A DNA stretch of 64,000 bases from RGIG8124 sp045130665 (GCA_045130665.1 JBGUQC010000004.1:186001-250000), one strand, 5' to 3'. Numbered from the stretch's first letter, positions 54,423-63,532 are shown. Notes: a model not told the origin generated them from the letters alone. Made by a program: numbers and translations.

Positions 54423-55427
54423 ATGGCAGTCACATTTGAAGGATATGAAAGAAGAATAGACAAGATCAATAAGACCCTTGCTGAATATGGCATTAAGGAT
54501 ATTGAAGAAGCAAGACAAATCTGCTTAGATAAAGGCATTAATGTTGAAGAAATCGTTAAAGGTGTTCAACCAATTGCTTTTGAAAACGCTGTATGGGCAT
54601 ACACTGTAGGAACAGCTATTGCTATTAAAACTAATAGCAAAGAAGCATATAAAGCTGCAGAAATGATCGGTATCGGCTTACAAAGCTTCTGTATTCCAGG
54701 ATCAGTTGCAGAAAACAGAAAAGTTGGTTTAGGACATGGTAACCTCGCTGCAAAATTATTAAATGAAGATACAAAATGTTTCTGTTTCTTAGCAGGACAT
54801 GAATCATTTGCAGCTGCTGAAGGTGCAATTGGTATTGCAAAGAACGCAAACAAAGTTCGTAAAGTACCACTTCAAGTTATCTTAAACGGTTTAGGAAAAG
54901 ATGCAGCTTACATCATTTCACGTATTAATGGCTTCACTTATGTACAAACATCATATAATCAATATACAGATGAATTAACTATCGTAAAAGAAACTCCATA
55001 CTCAACTGGCGAAAGATCAAAAGTTAGAGTTTATGGTGCATACGATGTAAACGAAGGTGTTGCAATCATGAGAAAAGAAAATGTTGACGTTTCTATCACA
55101 GGTAACTCAACAAACCCAACAAGATTCCAACATCCAGTTGCAGGTACATATAAGAAATGGTGCGAAGAAAATGGTAAGAAATACTTCTCAGTAGCATCTG
55201 GTGGCGGTACAGGAAGAACATTACATCCAGATAATATGGCAGCAGGTCCTGCTTCATATGGCTTCACAGATACTTTAGGAAGAATGCATTCAGATGCACA
55301 ATTTGCAGGTTCCTCATCTGTTCCAGCACACGTAGAAATGATGGGCTTAATCGGTATGGGAAATAACCCAATGGTTGGCGCTTCAGTATCATGTGCTGTT
55401 GCAGTTTCTGTAGCATTAAATAAATAA
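54423..55427 (+). CDS. GGGtGRT protein
   Basis: A 334-residue protein named for its SVASGGGTGRTLHPDN motif (about residues 258-273). Other conserved parts are GLGHGNLAAKLL, LAGHESFAAAEGAIG and the C-terminal MGLIGMGNNPMVGASVSCAVAV. The family is widespread and abundant in anaerobic Firmicutes, yet without known function. The Gly-rich motif might bind a nucleotide or cofactor. A strong AGGAGGG site precedes the ATG, and a terminator ends the two-gene operon. Confidence 0.92.
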   Translation: MAVTFEGYERRIDKINKTLAEYGIKDIEEARQICLDKGINVEEIVKGVQPIAFENAVWAYTVGTAIAIKTNSKEAYKAAEMIGIGLQSFCIPGSVAENRKVGLGHGNLAAKLLNEDTKCFCFLAGHESFAAAEGAIGIAKNANKVRKVPLQVILNGLGKDAAYIISRINGFTYVQTSYNQYTDELTIVKETPYSTGERSKVRVYGAYDVNEGVAIMRKENVDVSITGNSTNPTRFQHPVAGTYKKWCEENGKKYFSVASGGGTGRTLHPDNMAAGPASYGFTDTLGRMHSDAQFAGSSSVPAHVEMMGLIGMGNNPMVGASVSCAVAVSVALNK

Positions 55428-55449
55428 TTTAACGAAAAGTTTAATATTA

Positions 55450-55479
55450 GGTCCCGCATGAATTTGCGGGATCTTTTAT
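55450..55479 (+). terminator. Terminator of the GGGtGRT operon
   Basis: GGTCCCGC and GCGGGATC arms with an eight-base loop, followed by TTTTATTAT, 20 bases after the stop. Confidence 0.9.
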
Positions 55480-55484
55480 TATAA

Positions 55485-55512
55485 ATAAAAAAGGCGAGAA
55501 AATAATCTCGCC
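55485..55512 (-). terminator. Terminator of the coiled-coil DUF1508 gene
   Basis: On the minus strand GGCGAG and CTCGCC arms with an eight-base loop, followed by TTTTTTATTT, about 30 bases after the stop. It is convergent with the GGGtGRT terminator. Confidence 0.88.
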
Positions 55513-55542
55513 AATTTCATATATAATATCCTCTCAAAAATA

Positions 55543-57393
55543 TTATTGTTCTCTTGAAATATCTGTTAAAGCAAAGTCTTTAACCTTTCTTAATCCGTTG
55601 GTTGCCTCAGCTTTTGTCTCACAAATTGGACCATCAAAAGTTCTTGGACCAACTTTCATTCTCCAGAAGAATCCACCTTCATCACTTTCTTCAATTGAAG
55701 ATTGTCCAGATACAGATGCTTTCTTAAATCTGTTAATATCAGATTTTGCACTTGCATCAGATGAATAGTTGAAACTTTCATATAATGAATTACCCTTGCT
55801 ATCATATAATGTGAAGTAATATTTACCTGCAGAATTCTCTGTTACATATTTACCATAAATCATGGATTCATCCATACCATCGCCATCATATGGTTTTGGT
55901 GATGCTCTGAATGACTTTGGATCTTCAGATAATGGCATTGATGCTAATCTTGCGGCTTTCTTTTCTTCAACTGCTGCTTTTCTATTATCTAAATCTTGCT
56001 TCTTAGCAATAGCAATTTCATTCTTTTCTTTAATAGTAGCATTTCTTTGAGCTCTTTCTGCTCTTGCTTGTTCAAGAGCAATTCTCTCTTGCTCAGCCTT
56101 TTCTGCCTCAGCTGCTTTTTGTGCTTCTTCTGCGGCTTTTTGTGCTTCTTCTGCAGCAATTCTTTCTTGCTCTGCTTTCTCTTCAGCTTCCTTTGCAAGT
56201 CTTTCAGCCTCTAATCTCTCTTGTTCAGCTTTTTCAGCTTCTAAACGGGCCTTTTCAGCTTCTTCAGCTGCGATACGCTCTTTTTCTGCTGCTTCTGCAG
56301 CTAATCTTTCAGCTTCAGCTCTTTCTGCTTCCTCAGCCTCTTTAGCGAGTCTTTCTGCCTCAATCCTTTCTTGCTCTGCTTTTTCTGCAGCTTCTTTTGC
56401 TTCTTGTTCAGCTTTTAATCTTTCTGCTTCTGCGGCTTGTGCAGCTGCAGCTTCTCTTTCTGCTGCTATTCTTTCTTGTTCTGCTAATTTTCCTGCTTCA
56501 GCTGCTGCGGCTGCTTCTTCTGCTAATCTTTGAGCTTCAGTTGCTTGTCTTTCTGCTTCTTCTTGCTTTGCTTTTTCTTCTGCTGCTTTTGCTTCAGCTG
56601 CTGCAGCTTCTGCTGCAAGTCTCTCTTGTTCAGCCTTTTCTGCCTCCTCTTCAGCCTTTCTTCTTTCTTCTTCTAATCTCTTTTGCTCAGCTTCCCTTGC
56701 AATTTGATTCTTCTTTCTGATTTCTTCAGCCTCTCTCTTCTTTTCGTCTTCGGCTTCTTTAATCTTGGCTTGCATTTCTTCTTCGTTTCTTTCGCCTTCG
56801 TAATAGCAGCCATCTACTTCATCATAGTAATATCCATCGTATTCACCAGAATAATTATCCCAGTTTGCTACGAATACTACTGTGCTTGGATCAATTTCTT
56901 CTTCCTCACCAACTACTGATGGTGGAACGTCAGGTGCATTTTCATCTTGAGGTTTATTATCTTCTTCAACTGTTTCTTCTTGAGGGACTTCTTCTGAAAC
57001 AGGCTCTTCAGCAGGTTGTTCTTCAGCAACCGCTTCTTCTTGTGATTCTTCTTGAACTGGTTCTTCATCTACTTCTGCTTCAATGAATTCTTCGTTGTCA
57101 TTGTGTTCTGCAACAACAACACCTTCAGCTATTTCATCATCGTCAATAATTTCAGCTTCATAGATAATCTCGTCTTCAGTTTCTGCTTCTTCTGGCTCTG
57201 GTAATAACTTTCCAGTCTTTGGATCACGTTTGTCATAAATTGGTTTAATTGGCTTGTCTGTCTTGCTCTTTCCAATAGCAACAAAGATCATAATAACAGC
57301 AAAAATAATAGCTAATGCTCCAGCTGCTAAACCAATTAACATTGGCATTGATAATTCGAAACCTAATAATGTAATTGCACTGATGTTTCCCAT
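55543..57393 (-). CDS. Membrane-anchored coiled-coil protein with C-terminal DUF1508
   Basis: A 616-residue protein. One N-terminal membrane helix (about 12-38) leads to an acidic region rich in Glu, Pro and Val (about 70-170). A very long Glu/Ala/Lys/Arg coiled coil (about 205-470) with KAEQERLAAEEA-type repeats follows. The C-terminal 100 residues are a YegP-like DUF1508 domain (GKYYFTLYDSKGNSLYES, then the second half with GPRTFDGPICETKAEA). The rod suggests a spacer or scaffold. Opposite-strand frames over it are artefacts of the repeats. Promoter at 57460-57488. Confidence 0.85.
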   Translation of the reverse strand: MGNISAITLLGFELSMPMLIGLAAGALAIIFAVIMIFVAIGKSKTDKPIKPIYDKRDPKTGKLLPEPEEAETEDEIIYEAEIIDDDEIAEGVVVAEHNDNEEFIEAEVDEEPVQEESQEEAVAEEQPAEEPVSEEVPQEETVEEDNKPQDENAPDVPPSVVGEEEEIDPSTVVFVANWDNYSGEYDGYYYDEVDGCYYEGERNEEEMQAKIKEAEDEKKREAEEIRKKNQIAREAEQKRLEEERRKAEEEAEKAEQERLAAEAAAAEAKAAEEKAKQEEAERQATEAQRLAEEAAAAAEAGKLAEQERIAAEREAAAAQAAEAERLKAEQEAKEAAEKAEQERIEAERLAKEAEEAERAEAERLAAEAAEKERIAAEEAEKARLEAEKAEQERLEAERLAKEAEEKAEQERIAAEEAQKAAEEAQKAAEAEKAEQERIALEQARAERAQRNATIKEKNEIAIAKKQDLDNRKAAVEEKKAARLASMPLSEDPKSFRASPKPYDGDGMDESMIYGKYVTENSAGKYYFTLYDSKGNSLYESFNYSSDASAKSDINRFKKASVSGQSSIEESDEGGFFWRMKVGPRTFDGPICETKAEATNGLRKVKDFALTDISREQ

Positions 57394-57459
57394 TTTTTAT
57401 TCCCTCATTCTTAAGTAAAAAATGCATACGCGTGTAAACATAATACACACTTATATAAA

Positions 57460-57488
57460 ATCTTAACACACGCACGACTAACTTTCAA
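57460..57488 (-). promoter_or_regulatory. Promoter of the coiled-coil DUF1508 gene
   Basis: Minus-strand TTGAAA and TAAGAT with a 17-base spacer, about 65 bases before the ATG. Confidence 0.6.
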
Positions 57489-57639
57489 TAAATTTTTATA
57501 AGTTTTTTATAAAAATATGCGAGCACATATATGCCTATAATAATGTCTGTTTTATATGTCATTTTCAAAACGAAACGACACTTTATCTATTAAAAATGAT
57601 ACTTAAAGTCCATTTTTCATATAATTTTTGAAACATTAT

Positions 57640-57674
57640 ATAAAAAGAATATTGGGCTTTTACACCCAATACTC
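57640..57674 (-). terminator. Terminator of the oxidoreductase operon
   Basis: On the minus strand GAGTATTGGG and CCCAATATTC arms are followed by TTTTTATA, about 30 bases after the DUF1667 stop. Confidence 0.88.
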
Positions 57675-57701
57675 TACTAAAAATTTTTAACTGAATATTG
57701 T

Positions 57702-58055
57702 CTATATTGAGTCTCTTGTTGCTATTACATCTACACCTAATCCTAAAATGTTAGGAACAATAACATCGCCAATCTTTGTATTATTAGATGCTGTAACATT
57801 GCTAATGGCCTTAACTACATCAAAGATCTTATCCTTTGGTATTGGGCCAGATGTCTTAACTGGTTGTGCTGTGCCGTTCTCGGATAATACTACGGATGTC
57901 ACTACTCTCATAGGGTTAACATACTCTTGTTCACCGTATTTCTTGCCTCTTAGACATGTATATCCTTTAACTACAACTTCACCATTGATTTCCTCAATAG
58001 TTAATGGACAACCCATAGGACAATTAATACATATTGTTTCAAGCTTACCTTTCAT
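57702..58055 (-). CDS. DUF1667 protein, Cys-rich partner of FAD oxidoreductases
   Basis: A 117-residue protein with CINCPMGCPL (residues 9-18) and a further Cys in GYTCLRGKKYG, which could ligate an Fe-S cluster. This DUF1667 family is regularly found after the two FAD genes here and is assumed to be the third, electron-carrying subunit. It is two bases downstream of the second oxidoreductase gene and is the last gene of the operon. Confidence 0.88.
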   Translation of the reverse strand: MKGKLETICINCPMGCPLTIEEINGEVVVKGYTCLRGKKYGEQEYVNPMRVVTSVVLSENGTAQPVKTSGPIPKDKIFDVVKAISNVTASNNTKIGDVIVPNILGLGVDVIATRDSI

Positions 58056-58056
58056 A

Positions 58057-59289
58057 TTATGCCTCCAATCCTAGGGTAATGTCGCCCTTTATTTTTTCTT
58101 TATCTAACTCTATGTGTTGCATCTCACCAGGAGCTACAATCATATACTTCTTTGTTAAAACAACTTCATTTCCAGAACGTACTACAAGTTTTGCATTCTT
58201 GTACTCTGCACCAACTCTAAAGTATATTCTAACCATTCCTTTTCCACCATATACCACTTGTGGTAAGGCATATCTTACACCATTAAAAGTAGATACATTG
58301 TATCTTGTTCCCTTATTATCTAACTCACCCTTTGCATATTTTGCAGCAGATGATCCGGCAATTTCAGCTTCTTCGGATACATTGTCTACTAAATCGTGTA
58401 CGTGTAGTACGTTACCACAACTAAACAAACCATCCATTGAAGTCATTCTGTATTCATCTACAATAGCACCAGATGTAATATTAGACATCTTTACGGATGT
58501 TCCGTTTAGTAAGTCATTCTCTGGAATAAGACCAACGCTGAGCAATAATGCATCACAATCAACATACTTCTCTTCAGATAAGATTGGGTTCATCTTCTCG
58601 TCTACAGGCGCGTAATATAAGCCTGTAAGTCTTGGGAAGCCACAAACCTTTGTTATTGTATGTGAGAAATGTAGTGGGATGTTAAAGTCATTTAGACATT
58701 GTACAATATTTCTCTTTAATCCGCTTGAATATGGTTGAAGTTCCAAAACAAGCTTAACCTCAGCACCTTCTAATGTCATTCTACGCGCCATAATTAAGCC
58801 AATATCACCAGATCCAAGTATAACTACCTTCTTTCCAACGAGGTATCCGTTCATATTACATATCTTTTGCGCTGCACCTGCTGTGTAAATTCCAGCTGGA
58901 CGTGAACCAGGAAGTGCAATTGCACCTGCAGTTCTCTCTCTACAGCCCATTGCAAGCACTATAGCCTTTGCTTCAATATGTACTAATCCTTCTTTTGGAG
59001 ATAATACTGTAACTGTTTTGTCTTCGCCTATGGATAAAACCATAGATTCAAGCATTACCTTTATATCTGTTTGCTCAACTTGAGTTTTGAATCTATTTGC
59101 ATATTCTGGACCGGTTAATTCTTCGCCGAAGTAATGTAAACCGAAACCATTGTGGATACATTGATTCAAAATACCACCAAGCCTTACATCTCTTTCAAGT
59201 ATTACAACACTTGCGCCTTGCTTTTTTGCGCTTAATGCACTTGCCATTCCCGCAGGACCGCCGCCAATAACAACTACATCGTATTTCAT
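58057..59289 (-). CDS. NAD(FAD)-dependent oxidoreductase
   Basis: A 410-residue flavoprotein. The FAD-binding GGGPAGMASALSAKK motif is at residues 9-23, a second Rossmann site VVILGSGDIGLIMARR is near 163, and FSCGNVLHVHDLVDNVSEE closes the FAD fold. It resembles the oxidoreductase subunit associated with GlpA-like proteins in anaerobes. It overlaps the GlpA-like gene by four bases. It probably passes electrons between NAD(P)H, the GlpA-like flavin and the DUF1667 protein. Confidence 0.9.
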   Translation of the reverse strand: MKYDVVVIGGGPAGMASALSAKKQGASVVILERDVRLGGILNQCIHNGFGLHYFGEELTGPEYANRFKTQVEQTDIKVMLESMVLSIGEDKTVTVLSPKEGLVHIEAKAIVLAMGCRERTAGAIALPGSRPAGIYTAGAAQKICNMNGYLVGKKVVILGSGDIGLIMARRMTLEGAEVKLVLELQPYSSGLKRNIVQCLNDFNIPLHFSHTITKVCGFPRLTGLYYAPVDEKMNPILSEEKYVDCDALLLSVGLIPENDLLNGTSVKMSNITSGAIVDEYRMTSMDGLFSCGNVLHVHDLVDNVSEEAEIAGSSAAKYAKGELDNKGTRYNVSTFNGVRYALPQVVYGGKGMVRIYFRVGAEYKNAKLVVRSGNEVVLTKKYMIVAPGEMQHIELDKEKIKGDITLGLEA

Positions 59290-60716
59290 CTTAGGTCCTC
59301 CTTTATTCTTGCTAGTGCAATTTGGCTTTCTCCCATATCTTTCTTTATCTCAGGTATGGTTCTGCCTGTTTCTCTTGCGAGTATTTCAATAACTCTTGTG
59401 CCACAGAATCCGCCTTGGCATCTTCCCATTCCAGCTCTTGTTCTACGCTTAATAGCGTCTACAGTTAATGCTGGTAATGGAGAATGTATTGCCTCAACTA
59501 TCTCGGCTTCAGTTATTTTTTCACATCTACACACGATTCTGCCCCAAGCTTCGTTTTCCTTAATAAGCTTGTTAAGCTCATCCTCGCTCAATGTAAGCAA
59601 TTTCTTTTTCTTTGGAAGTTGCTTAATCTCTTTCTTGTATTCACCCTTTTCTTTTTGAAATAAAAGTTCAATTACATACTTTGCAATTGCAGGTGCTGAA
59701 GACAAACCTGGAGAGCAAATGCCTAGAATACCAATGTAATTAGGCACTTTTTCAGAGAATGAAATGATGAAATCATGGCCAACTAACGTTCTAACTCCAG
59801 CGTATGTTCTAATAATCTTTCTAAAGTTAGGACAATCATATGTTAAAGGAACATTGCGTCTAATTTCATTTAGTCCATCTAATGTTGTTGCAGTGTCTCC
59901 CATGGTTGTTTCAATGGATGTTGGTCCATAAATAACATTACCATCTGCTGTAGGTGCAACTAATATTCCTTTTCCTTTTTCTGTTGGCAATGGGAATATA
60001 ACTGTATGTACTTGTTTGCCTTCGGTACTATCTAATACGAAGTAATCTCCACGTCTAAATGTTGTTTCGTAGTGCTCTGCGCCTGCTAAATCGTTTATAA
60101 TGCTTGCACCTGCACCAGCACAATTAATAACATATCTACTTTCATAAGTGCCTGTAGCAGTCTTTACAGTCCATTTATTATCTTTATAAGATAAAGACTT
60201 AACATCTGCCTCAAGCACAACCTTAGCGCCATTTATAATGGCTCTATCTGTTGCGGCAATTGTTAACTTATATGGAGAAACAATACCTGCCTCTGGAGCA
60301 TATAATGAATATTCAATGTCTTTTGAAATGTTTGGCTCTATCTTTAATGTTTGCTCTCTATCTAAGATCTCAACCTTAACGCCATTTGCTATACCTTTGT
60401 CATATAGAACTTTAATGCCGTTATATCCTTCCTTTGGAGAGACAACAATTGAACCACATTTCTTTGCAGGAACGTGTAATTCTTCAACTAATCCCCACAT
60501 TAAGGCATTACCCTTGACATTGAATTTTGCTTTGTTAGTACCTGGTTCACAGTCATAGCCAGCATGAACAATACCGCTATTTGCACGAGATGCACCAGAT
60601 GCTACATCATTTTCTTTTTCTAGTAAAATTGGCTTCAAAGATGTTTTTGCTAGTTCATCAAGAACTAATGCGCCTACAACTCCTCCGCCAATAACTAAGC
60701 AATCATATAATTCCAT
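59286..60716 (-). CDS. GlpA-like FAD-dependent oxidoreductase with [2Fe-2S] domain
   Basis: A 476-residue protein. The DAO-type FAD domain opens with DCLVIGGGVVGALVLDELA and has SGIVHAGYDCEPGTNKAK as in glycerol-3-phosphate dehydrogenases. The C-terminal BFD-type domain (about 395-460) holds the CRCEK and GRCQGGFC cysteines for a [2Fe-2S] cluster. Anaerobic glycerol-3-phosphate oxidation is likely but a related hydroxy-acid substrate is possible. No glpF or glpK is nearby. Confidence 0.88.
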   Translation of the reverse strand: MELYDCLVIGGGVVGALVLDELAKTSLKPILLEKENDVASGASRANSGIVHAGYDCEPGTNKAKFNVKGNALMWGLVEELHVPAKKCGSIVVSPKEGYNGIKVLYDKGIANGVKVEILDREQTLKIEPNISKDIEYSLYAPEAGIVSPYKLTIAATDRAIINGAKVVLEADVKSLSYKDNKWTVKTATGTYESRYVINCAGAGASIINDLAGAEHYETTFRRGDYFVLDSTEGKQVHTVIFPLPTEKGKGILVAPTADGNVIYGPTSIETTMGDTATTLDGLNEIRRNVPLTYDCPNFRKIIRTYAGVRTLVGHDFIISFSEKVPNYIGILGICSPGLSSAPAIAKYVIELLFQKEKGEYKKEIKQLPKKKKLLTLSEDELNKLIKENEAWGRIVCRCEKITEAEIVEAIHSPLPALTVDAIKRRTRAGMGRCQGGFCGTRVIEILARETGRTIPEIKKDMGESQIALARIKEDLR

Positions 60717-60718
60717 AA

Positions 60719-61309
60719 TTATTTTTTACTTGACTTTGGAAACTTTACTTCTTTTACTACTTCTTTTGGTTGTCCATTCTCATCAAATCTCTTTTTGTAT
60801 TCTTCGAGATTGTCCTTGATGATTAATTCTGCAAACTCTCTATTCATGATCTTGAATACTGTTGTTTGCTTGCCTTCTAATTGCTTATAAACTCTGAAGA
60901 AGTGAGACATTTCATCTGCAATGTGTGGTGGTAATTCAGAAATATCCTTATAGATATTCCATGTTGGGTCATTGAATGGTATAGCTATAATCTTATAGTC
61001 CATATCTCCACCATCTTGCATTACCATAACGCCAATTGGATAGCAACGAACAAGTGCCATACTCTCAATTGGTATAGTACATAGTACTAAAACGTCTAGT
61101 GGGTCTTTATCATCAGCATATGTTCTTGGAATAAATCCATAGTTTGCTGGATAATGGGTAGATGTGTATAAAACTCTATCCAAAATAATAAGACCTGTCT
61201 CTTTGTCTAATTCATATTTGTTTTGGCTACCCTTTGGAATTTCAATAACTGCTACGAAATCATTAGGTTTTACTCTTTCTGGGTTAATTTGATGCCAAAT
61301 AACGCTCAT
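60719..61309 (-). CDS. ppa: Inorganic pyrophosphatase (family I)
   Basis: A 196-residue soluble enzyme splitting pyrophosphate. EIPKGSQNKYELD, YPANYGFIPRTYADDKDPLDVLVL (metal-binding Asp cluster) and a central YPIGVMVMQDGGDMDYKIIA are the family's conserved blocks. AAGGAG lies before the ATG. Family I in a Clostridium relative is notable because many use family II or membrane forms. It is part of the M20 peptidase operon. Confidence 0.95.
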   Translation of the reverse strand: MSVIWHQINPERVKPNDFVAVIEIPKGSQNKYELDKETGLIILDRVLYTSTHYPANYGFIPRTYADDKDPLDVLVLCTIPIESMALVRCYPIGVMVMQDGGDMDYKIIAIPFNDPTWNIYKDISELPPHIADEMSHFFRVYKQLEGKQTTVFKIMNREFAELIIKDNLEEYKKRFDENGQPKEVVKEVKFPKSSKK

Positions 61310-61335
61310 ATCTATATCTCCTTAAATTTAACTTT

Positions 61336-62673
61336 CTATTTGTAAATTTGCATGAAGTACTTAAAGAACTTAACACCGCCAAGTATTGAACTAATGTTAA
61401 TATTCTCATTTGCTGCATGCATTGTATTCATTTGCTCCATTGTTAAGAAACATGGTGCACATCTATATGCATTGTCACATAACTCTTGCATTACTCTACA
61501 ATCTGTACCACCTGTCATAATATATGGAACAATTGCAATTCCTGGGAATACTGCCTCAAGTGAGTCTGTGAACATCTTGAATTCTTCTGTTGTTGTATCA
61601 ATAGGATTACATGCATTTCTGCAATCAATTGTATATTCACATTCACAATCAAACTTCTTTGCAATCTTTTCAAGTTTTGCCTTAACATCATCCATTCTGT
61701 CATAAGGCATTAATCTTAAGTTAGCAAGAACATATGCTTCTTGTGGAATAACGTTTGGTGCAACAGATCCTTGAGACATAGTAAATACTATGGTTGTTCT
61801 TGTCATTGCATCTAACTTGTAGTTAATCTTGCCAGCAAAATGCTTTAAGAAGAACTTAGATAACCATGTTTGGTTTAATAGTCCCTTATATGGGTTCTTC
61901 ATAGCAGATGCAGCACCTTTTAGCATTACTGTTGTAAGTGGTAGTGCCTTTACCTTGAAAAGTTTATGAGACATGCAGTAATTAACAAGTTTGCTAAGTC
62001 TTTCAATTGGAGTATTCTTTGGAGGTGTAGATGAATGTCCTCCGTCGGATTTAGCTACGAACTTAACATCCATATATCCCTTTTCAAGGCAACCAATCAT
62101 TGCACAGTTTCTATCCATGAACTTTGGAATTAATGGCTCAACTAAAGAACCACCTTCATCTAATACCATATTTGGCTTAACATTGTGTTCTTCAAACCAC
62201 TTCTTTGCAGCTGCAACACCATATCCAAATCTTTCTTCACTATCTGAATAAGAGAAATAGATATCTTGTTCTGGAACAAAACCATCCTCAAGTAGTTCTT
62301 CTGCTGCTCTCATAGTAATATAAACGCAGTTTTTATCATCCATACTGCCACGGCCCCAGATTTTTCCATCATGGATATTTCCACTGAATGGTGGCTCATC
62401 CCAGTCTTCTTCAACGACTGGAACTACATCTTGGTGTGCCATTAAAACAACTGGTTTGTCAGATGATTTACCTTTTAATCTAAATAAAAGTGCATCTTCT
62501 TCTAATTGGAATAGTTCGCACTTTTCCCAGAAAAGTGGGCAGTTTGCCTTCATAACTTCTCTTAGTTTTGCAAAAGGCTCTCTTCCATTTCTTGTAATAG
62601 TTGGACATTGAATCATTTTTGAGAATTGCTCAGCATAGAACATCTCGTCTTTTTTTAAATTAATTTCTAACAT
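61336..62673 (-). CDS. M20-family metallopeptidase
   Basis: A 445-residue zinc peptidase of the M20 (carboxypeptidase PM20D1/CPS1-like) group. Metal ligands are in LMAHQDVVPV (His), GRGSMDDK (bridging Asp), SYSDSEERFG (Glu) and VLDEGGSLVEP. A dimerisation insert lies in the middle, and the last ligand is the His in MHAANENI near residue 425. Probably hydrolyses N-acyl amino acids or dipeptides in the cytoplasm; no signal peptide. First gene of its operon, with GGAG before the ATG. Confidence 0.93.
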   Translation of the reverse strand: MLEINLKKDEMFYAEQFSKMIQCPTITRNGREPFAKLREVMKANCPLFWEKCELFQLEEDALLFRLKGKSSDKPVVLMAHQDVVPVVEEDWDEPPFSGNIHDGKIWGRGSMDDKNCVYITMRAAEELLEDGFVPEQDIYFSYSDSEERFGYGVAAAKKWFEEHNVKPNMVLDEGGSLVEPLIPKFMDRNCAMIGCLEKGYMDVKFVAKSDGGHSSTPPKNTPIERLSKLVNYCMSHKLFKVKALPLTTVMLKGAASAMKNPYKGLLNQTWLSKFFLKHFAGKINYKLDAMTRTTIVFTMSQGSVAPNVIPQEAYVLANLRLMPYDRMDDVKAKLEKIAKKFDCECEYTIDCRNACNPIDTTTEEFKMFTDSLEAVFPGIAIVPYIMTGGTDCRVMQELCDNAYRCAPCFLTMEQMNTMHAANENINISSILGGVKFFKYFMQIYK

Positions 62674-62710
62674 AAAATACTCCGCATAATTAAGTTATAT
62701 CTAAAATAAA

Positions 62711-62739
62711 AGTTTATCATAGCGCATAAATAGTGTCAA
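62711..62739 (-). promoter_or_regulatory. Promoter of the M20-ppa-oxidoreductase operon
   Basis: Minus-strand TTGACA (perfect) and TAAACT with a 17-base spacer, about 38 bases before the ATG. Confidence 0.75.
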
Positions 62740-62770
62740 TGTGGACCACCAAAAATTAGGGCCAAAACTC

Positions 62771-62799
62771 TTGCTAAAATCATAATATTTTGCTAATAT
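62771..62799 (+). promoter_or_regulatory. Promoter of tRNA-Leu(CAA)
   Basis: TTGCTA and TAATAT with a 17-base spacer; the tRNA begins ten bases after the -10. Confidence 0.65.
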
Positions 62800-62809
62800 T
62801 ATTTCACAT

Positions 62810-62897
62810 GCCGGCGTGGTGGAATTGGCAGACGCGCTGGACTCAAAATCCTGTGGGCTCAAAACCCGTGTCGGTTCGAGTCCGACCGCCGGCACCA
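62810..62897 (+). tRNA. tRNA-Leu(CAA)
   Basis: An 88-base class II tRNA. Acceptor GCCGGCG pairs with CGCCGGC, then A and encoded CCA. The anticodon loop CTCAAAA gives CAA; its stem has one T-T mismatch (CTGGA/TCCTG). Long variable arm and GGTTCGAGTCC T-arm are normal. Own promoter and terminator. Confidence 0.95.
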
Positions 62898-62908
62898 AGT
62901 CAATAAGA

Positions 62909-62938
62909 TTTCTCCCAGTAACATGGGAGATTTTTTTA
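62909..62938 (+). terminator. Terminator of tRNA-Leu(CAA)
   Basis: TCTCCCA and TGGGAGA arms with a six-base loop, followed by seven T. Confidence 0.92.
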
Positions 62939-62969
62939 TATTTTACCGCGTAATATAACATATTTGTTA

Positions 62970-62998
62970 TTGACTAATTATGCTAAAAATGCTATAAT
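62970..62998 (+). promoter_or_regulatory. Strong promoter of the DUF2442-XRE gene
   Basis: TTGACT and TATAAT with a 17-base spacer, 25 bases before the ATG at 63024. Confidence 0.85.
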
Positions 62999-63023
62999 AT
63001 TAAAAAATAGTAAGGAGCATATT

Positions 63024-63503
63024 ATGTTTGTTAAAATCACTTCACTAGCAACTTTACCAGGATATATTCTCTTGGTTGGCTTTTCCACTGGCGAATATAA
63101 AAAATTTGATGTATCACCTCTGATTGAAAAATATCCTCCATTTAAAGCTCTAAGAAATACTAGAGGATTATTTGAAAATGCAAAGATTGATATAGGCGGA
63201 TATGGTGTTATTTGGAATGATGATTTAGATCTATCTGCAGATGGTTTATATGAAAAAGGTGTTCCATGCGAACCAATTGATAGTATTGAAGATTATAGAA
63301 AGAGATTTTTAGAAGAACTCATAAAAGCACGCAAAAAATATGGCGTATCACAAAAACAATTAGAAATATTAACTGGTATTGCACAACCATCTATTGCTCG
63401 TACAGAGCAAGGAATAACAGATCCAAGTTTATCAACACTTTTAAAAATGCTAGAACCTCTAGGATTAACAGTATCAATAACTCCTTTACCTATACATGCA
63501 TAA
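63024..63503 (+). CDS. DUF2442 domain fused to XRE helix-turn-helix regulator
   Basis: About 159 residues. The N-terminal DUF2442 (about 1-80) has the typical GYILLVGFSTGEYKKFDVSPLI and WNDDLDLSADGLYEKG segments. An XRE helix-turn-helix follows (about 95-150): ARKKYGVSQKQLEILTGIAQPSIARTEQG. It resembles HigA-type antitoxins, but no toxin gene is beside it. The ATG at 63024 has AAGGAG six bases upstream; an earlier ATG at 62964 would precede the promoter's -35 box. Single-gene transcript. Confidence 0.87.
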   Translation: MFVKITSLATLPGYILLVGFSTGEYKKFDVSPLIEKYPPFKALRNTRGLFENAKIDIGGYGVIWNDDLDLSADGLYEKGVPCEPIDSIEDYRKRFLEELIKARKKYGVSQKQLEILTGIAQPSIARTEQGITDPSLSTLLKMLEPLGLTVSITPLPIHA

Positions 63504-63531
63504 AAAAATCCCCCAAATCGGGGGACTTTTT
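63503..63531. terminator. Bidirectional terminator between converging genes
   Basis: TCCCCC and GGGGGA arms with a five-base loop have T-runs on both strands, ending the XRE gene and the nuclease-like gene that converge here. Confidence 0.9.
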
Positions 63532-63532
63532 A

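Larger units (their letters stand above)
57394..57701. other. Intergenic region between coiled-coil gene and DUF1667 gene
   Basis: No gene is supported in these 308 bases. They contain the coiled-coil gene promoter (57460-57488) and the terminator of the oxidoreductase operon (57640-57674). The middle about 150 bases show only AT-rich sequence with short TATAA-like patches. Confidence 0.6.

Noticed and set aside
55989..57086. Several Leu-rich or Lys-rich frames on both strands
   Set aside because: All arise from the Glu/Ala/Lys coiled-coil repeats of the DUF1508 gene read in other frames.
62701..62961. 86-codon minus-strand frame over tRNA-Leu(CAA)
   Set aside because: It is antisense to the tRNA; such frames are a common annotation artefact.
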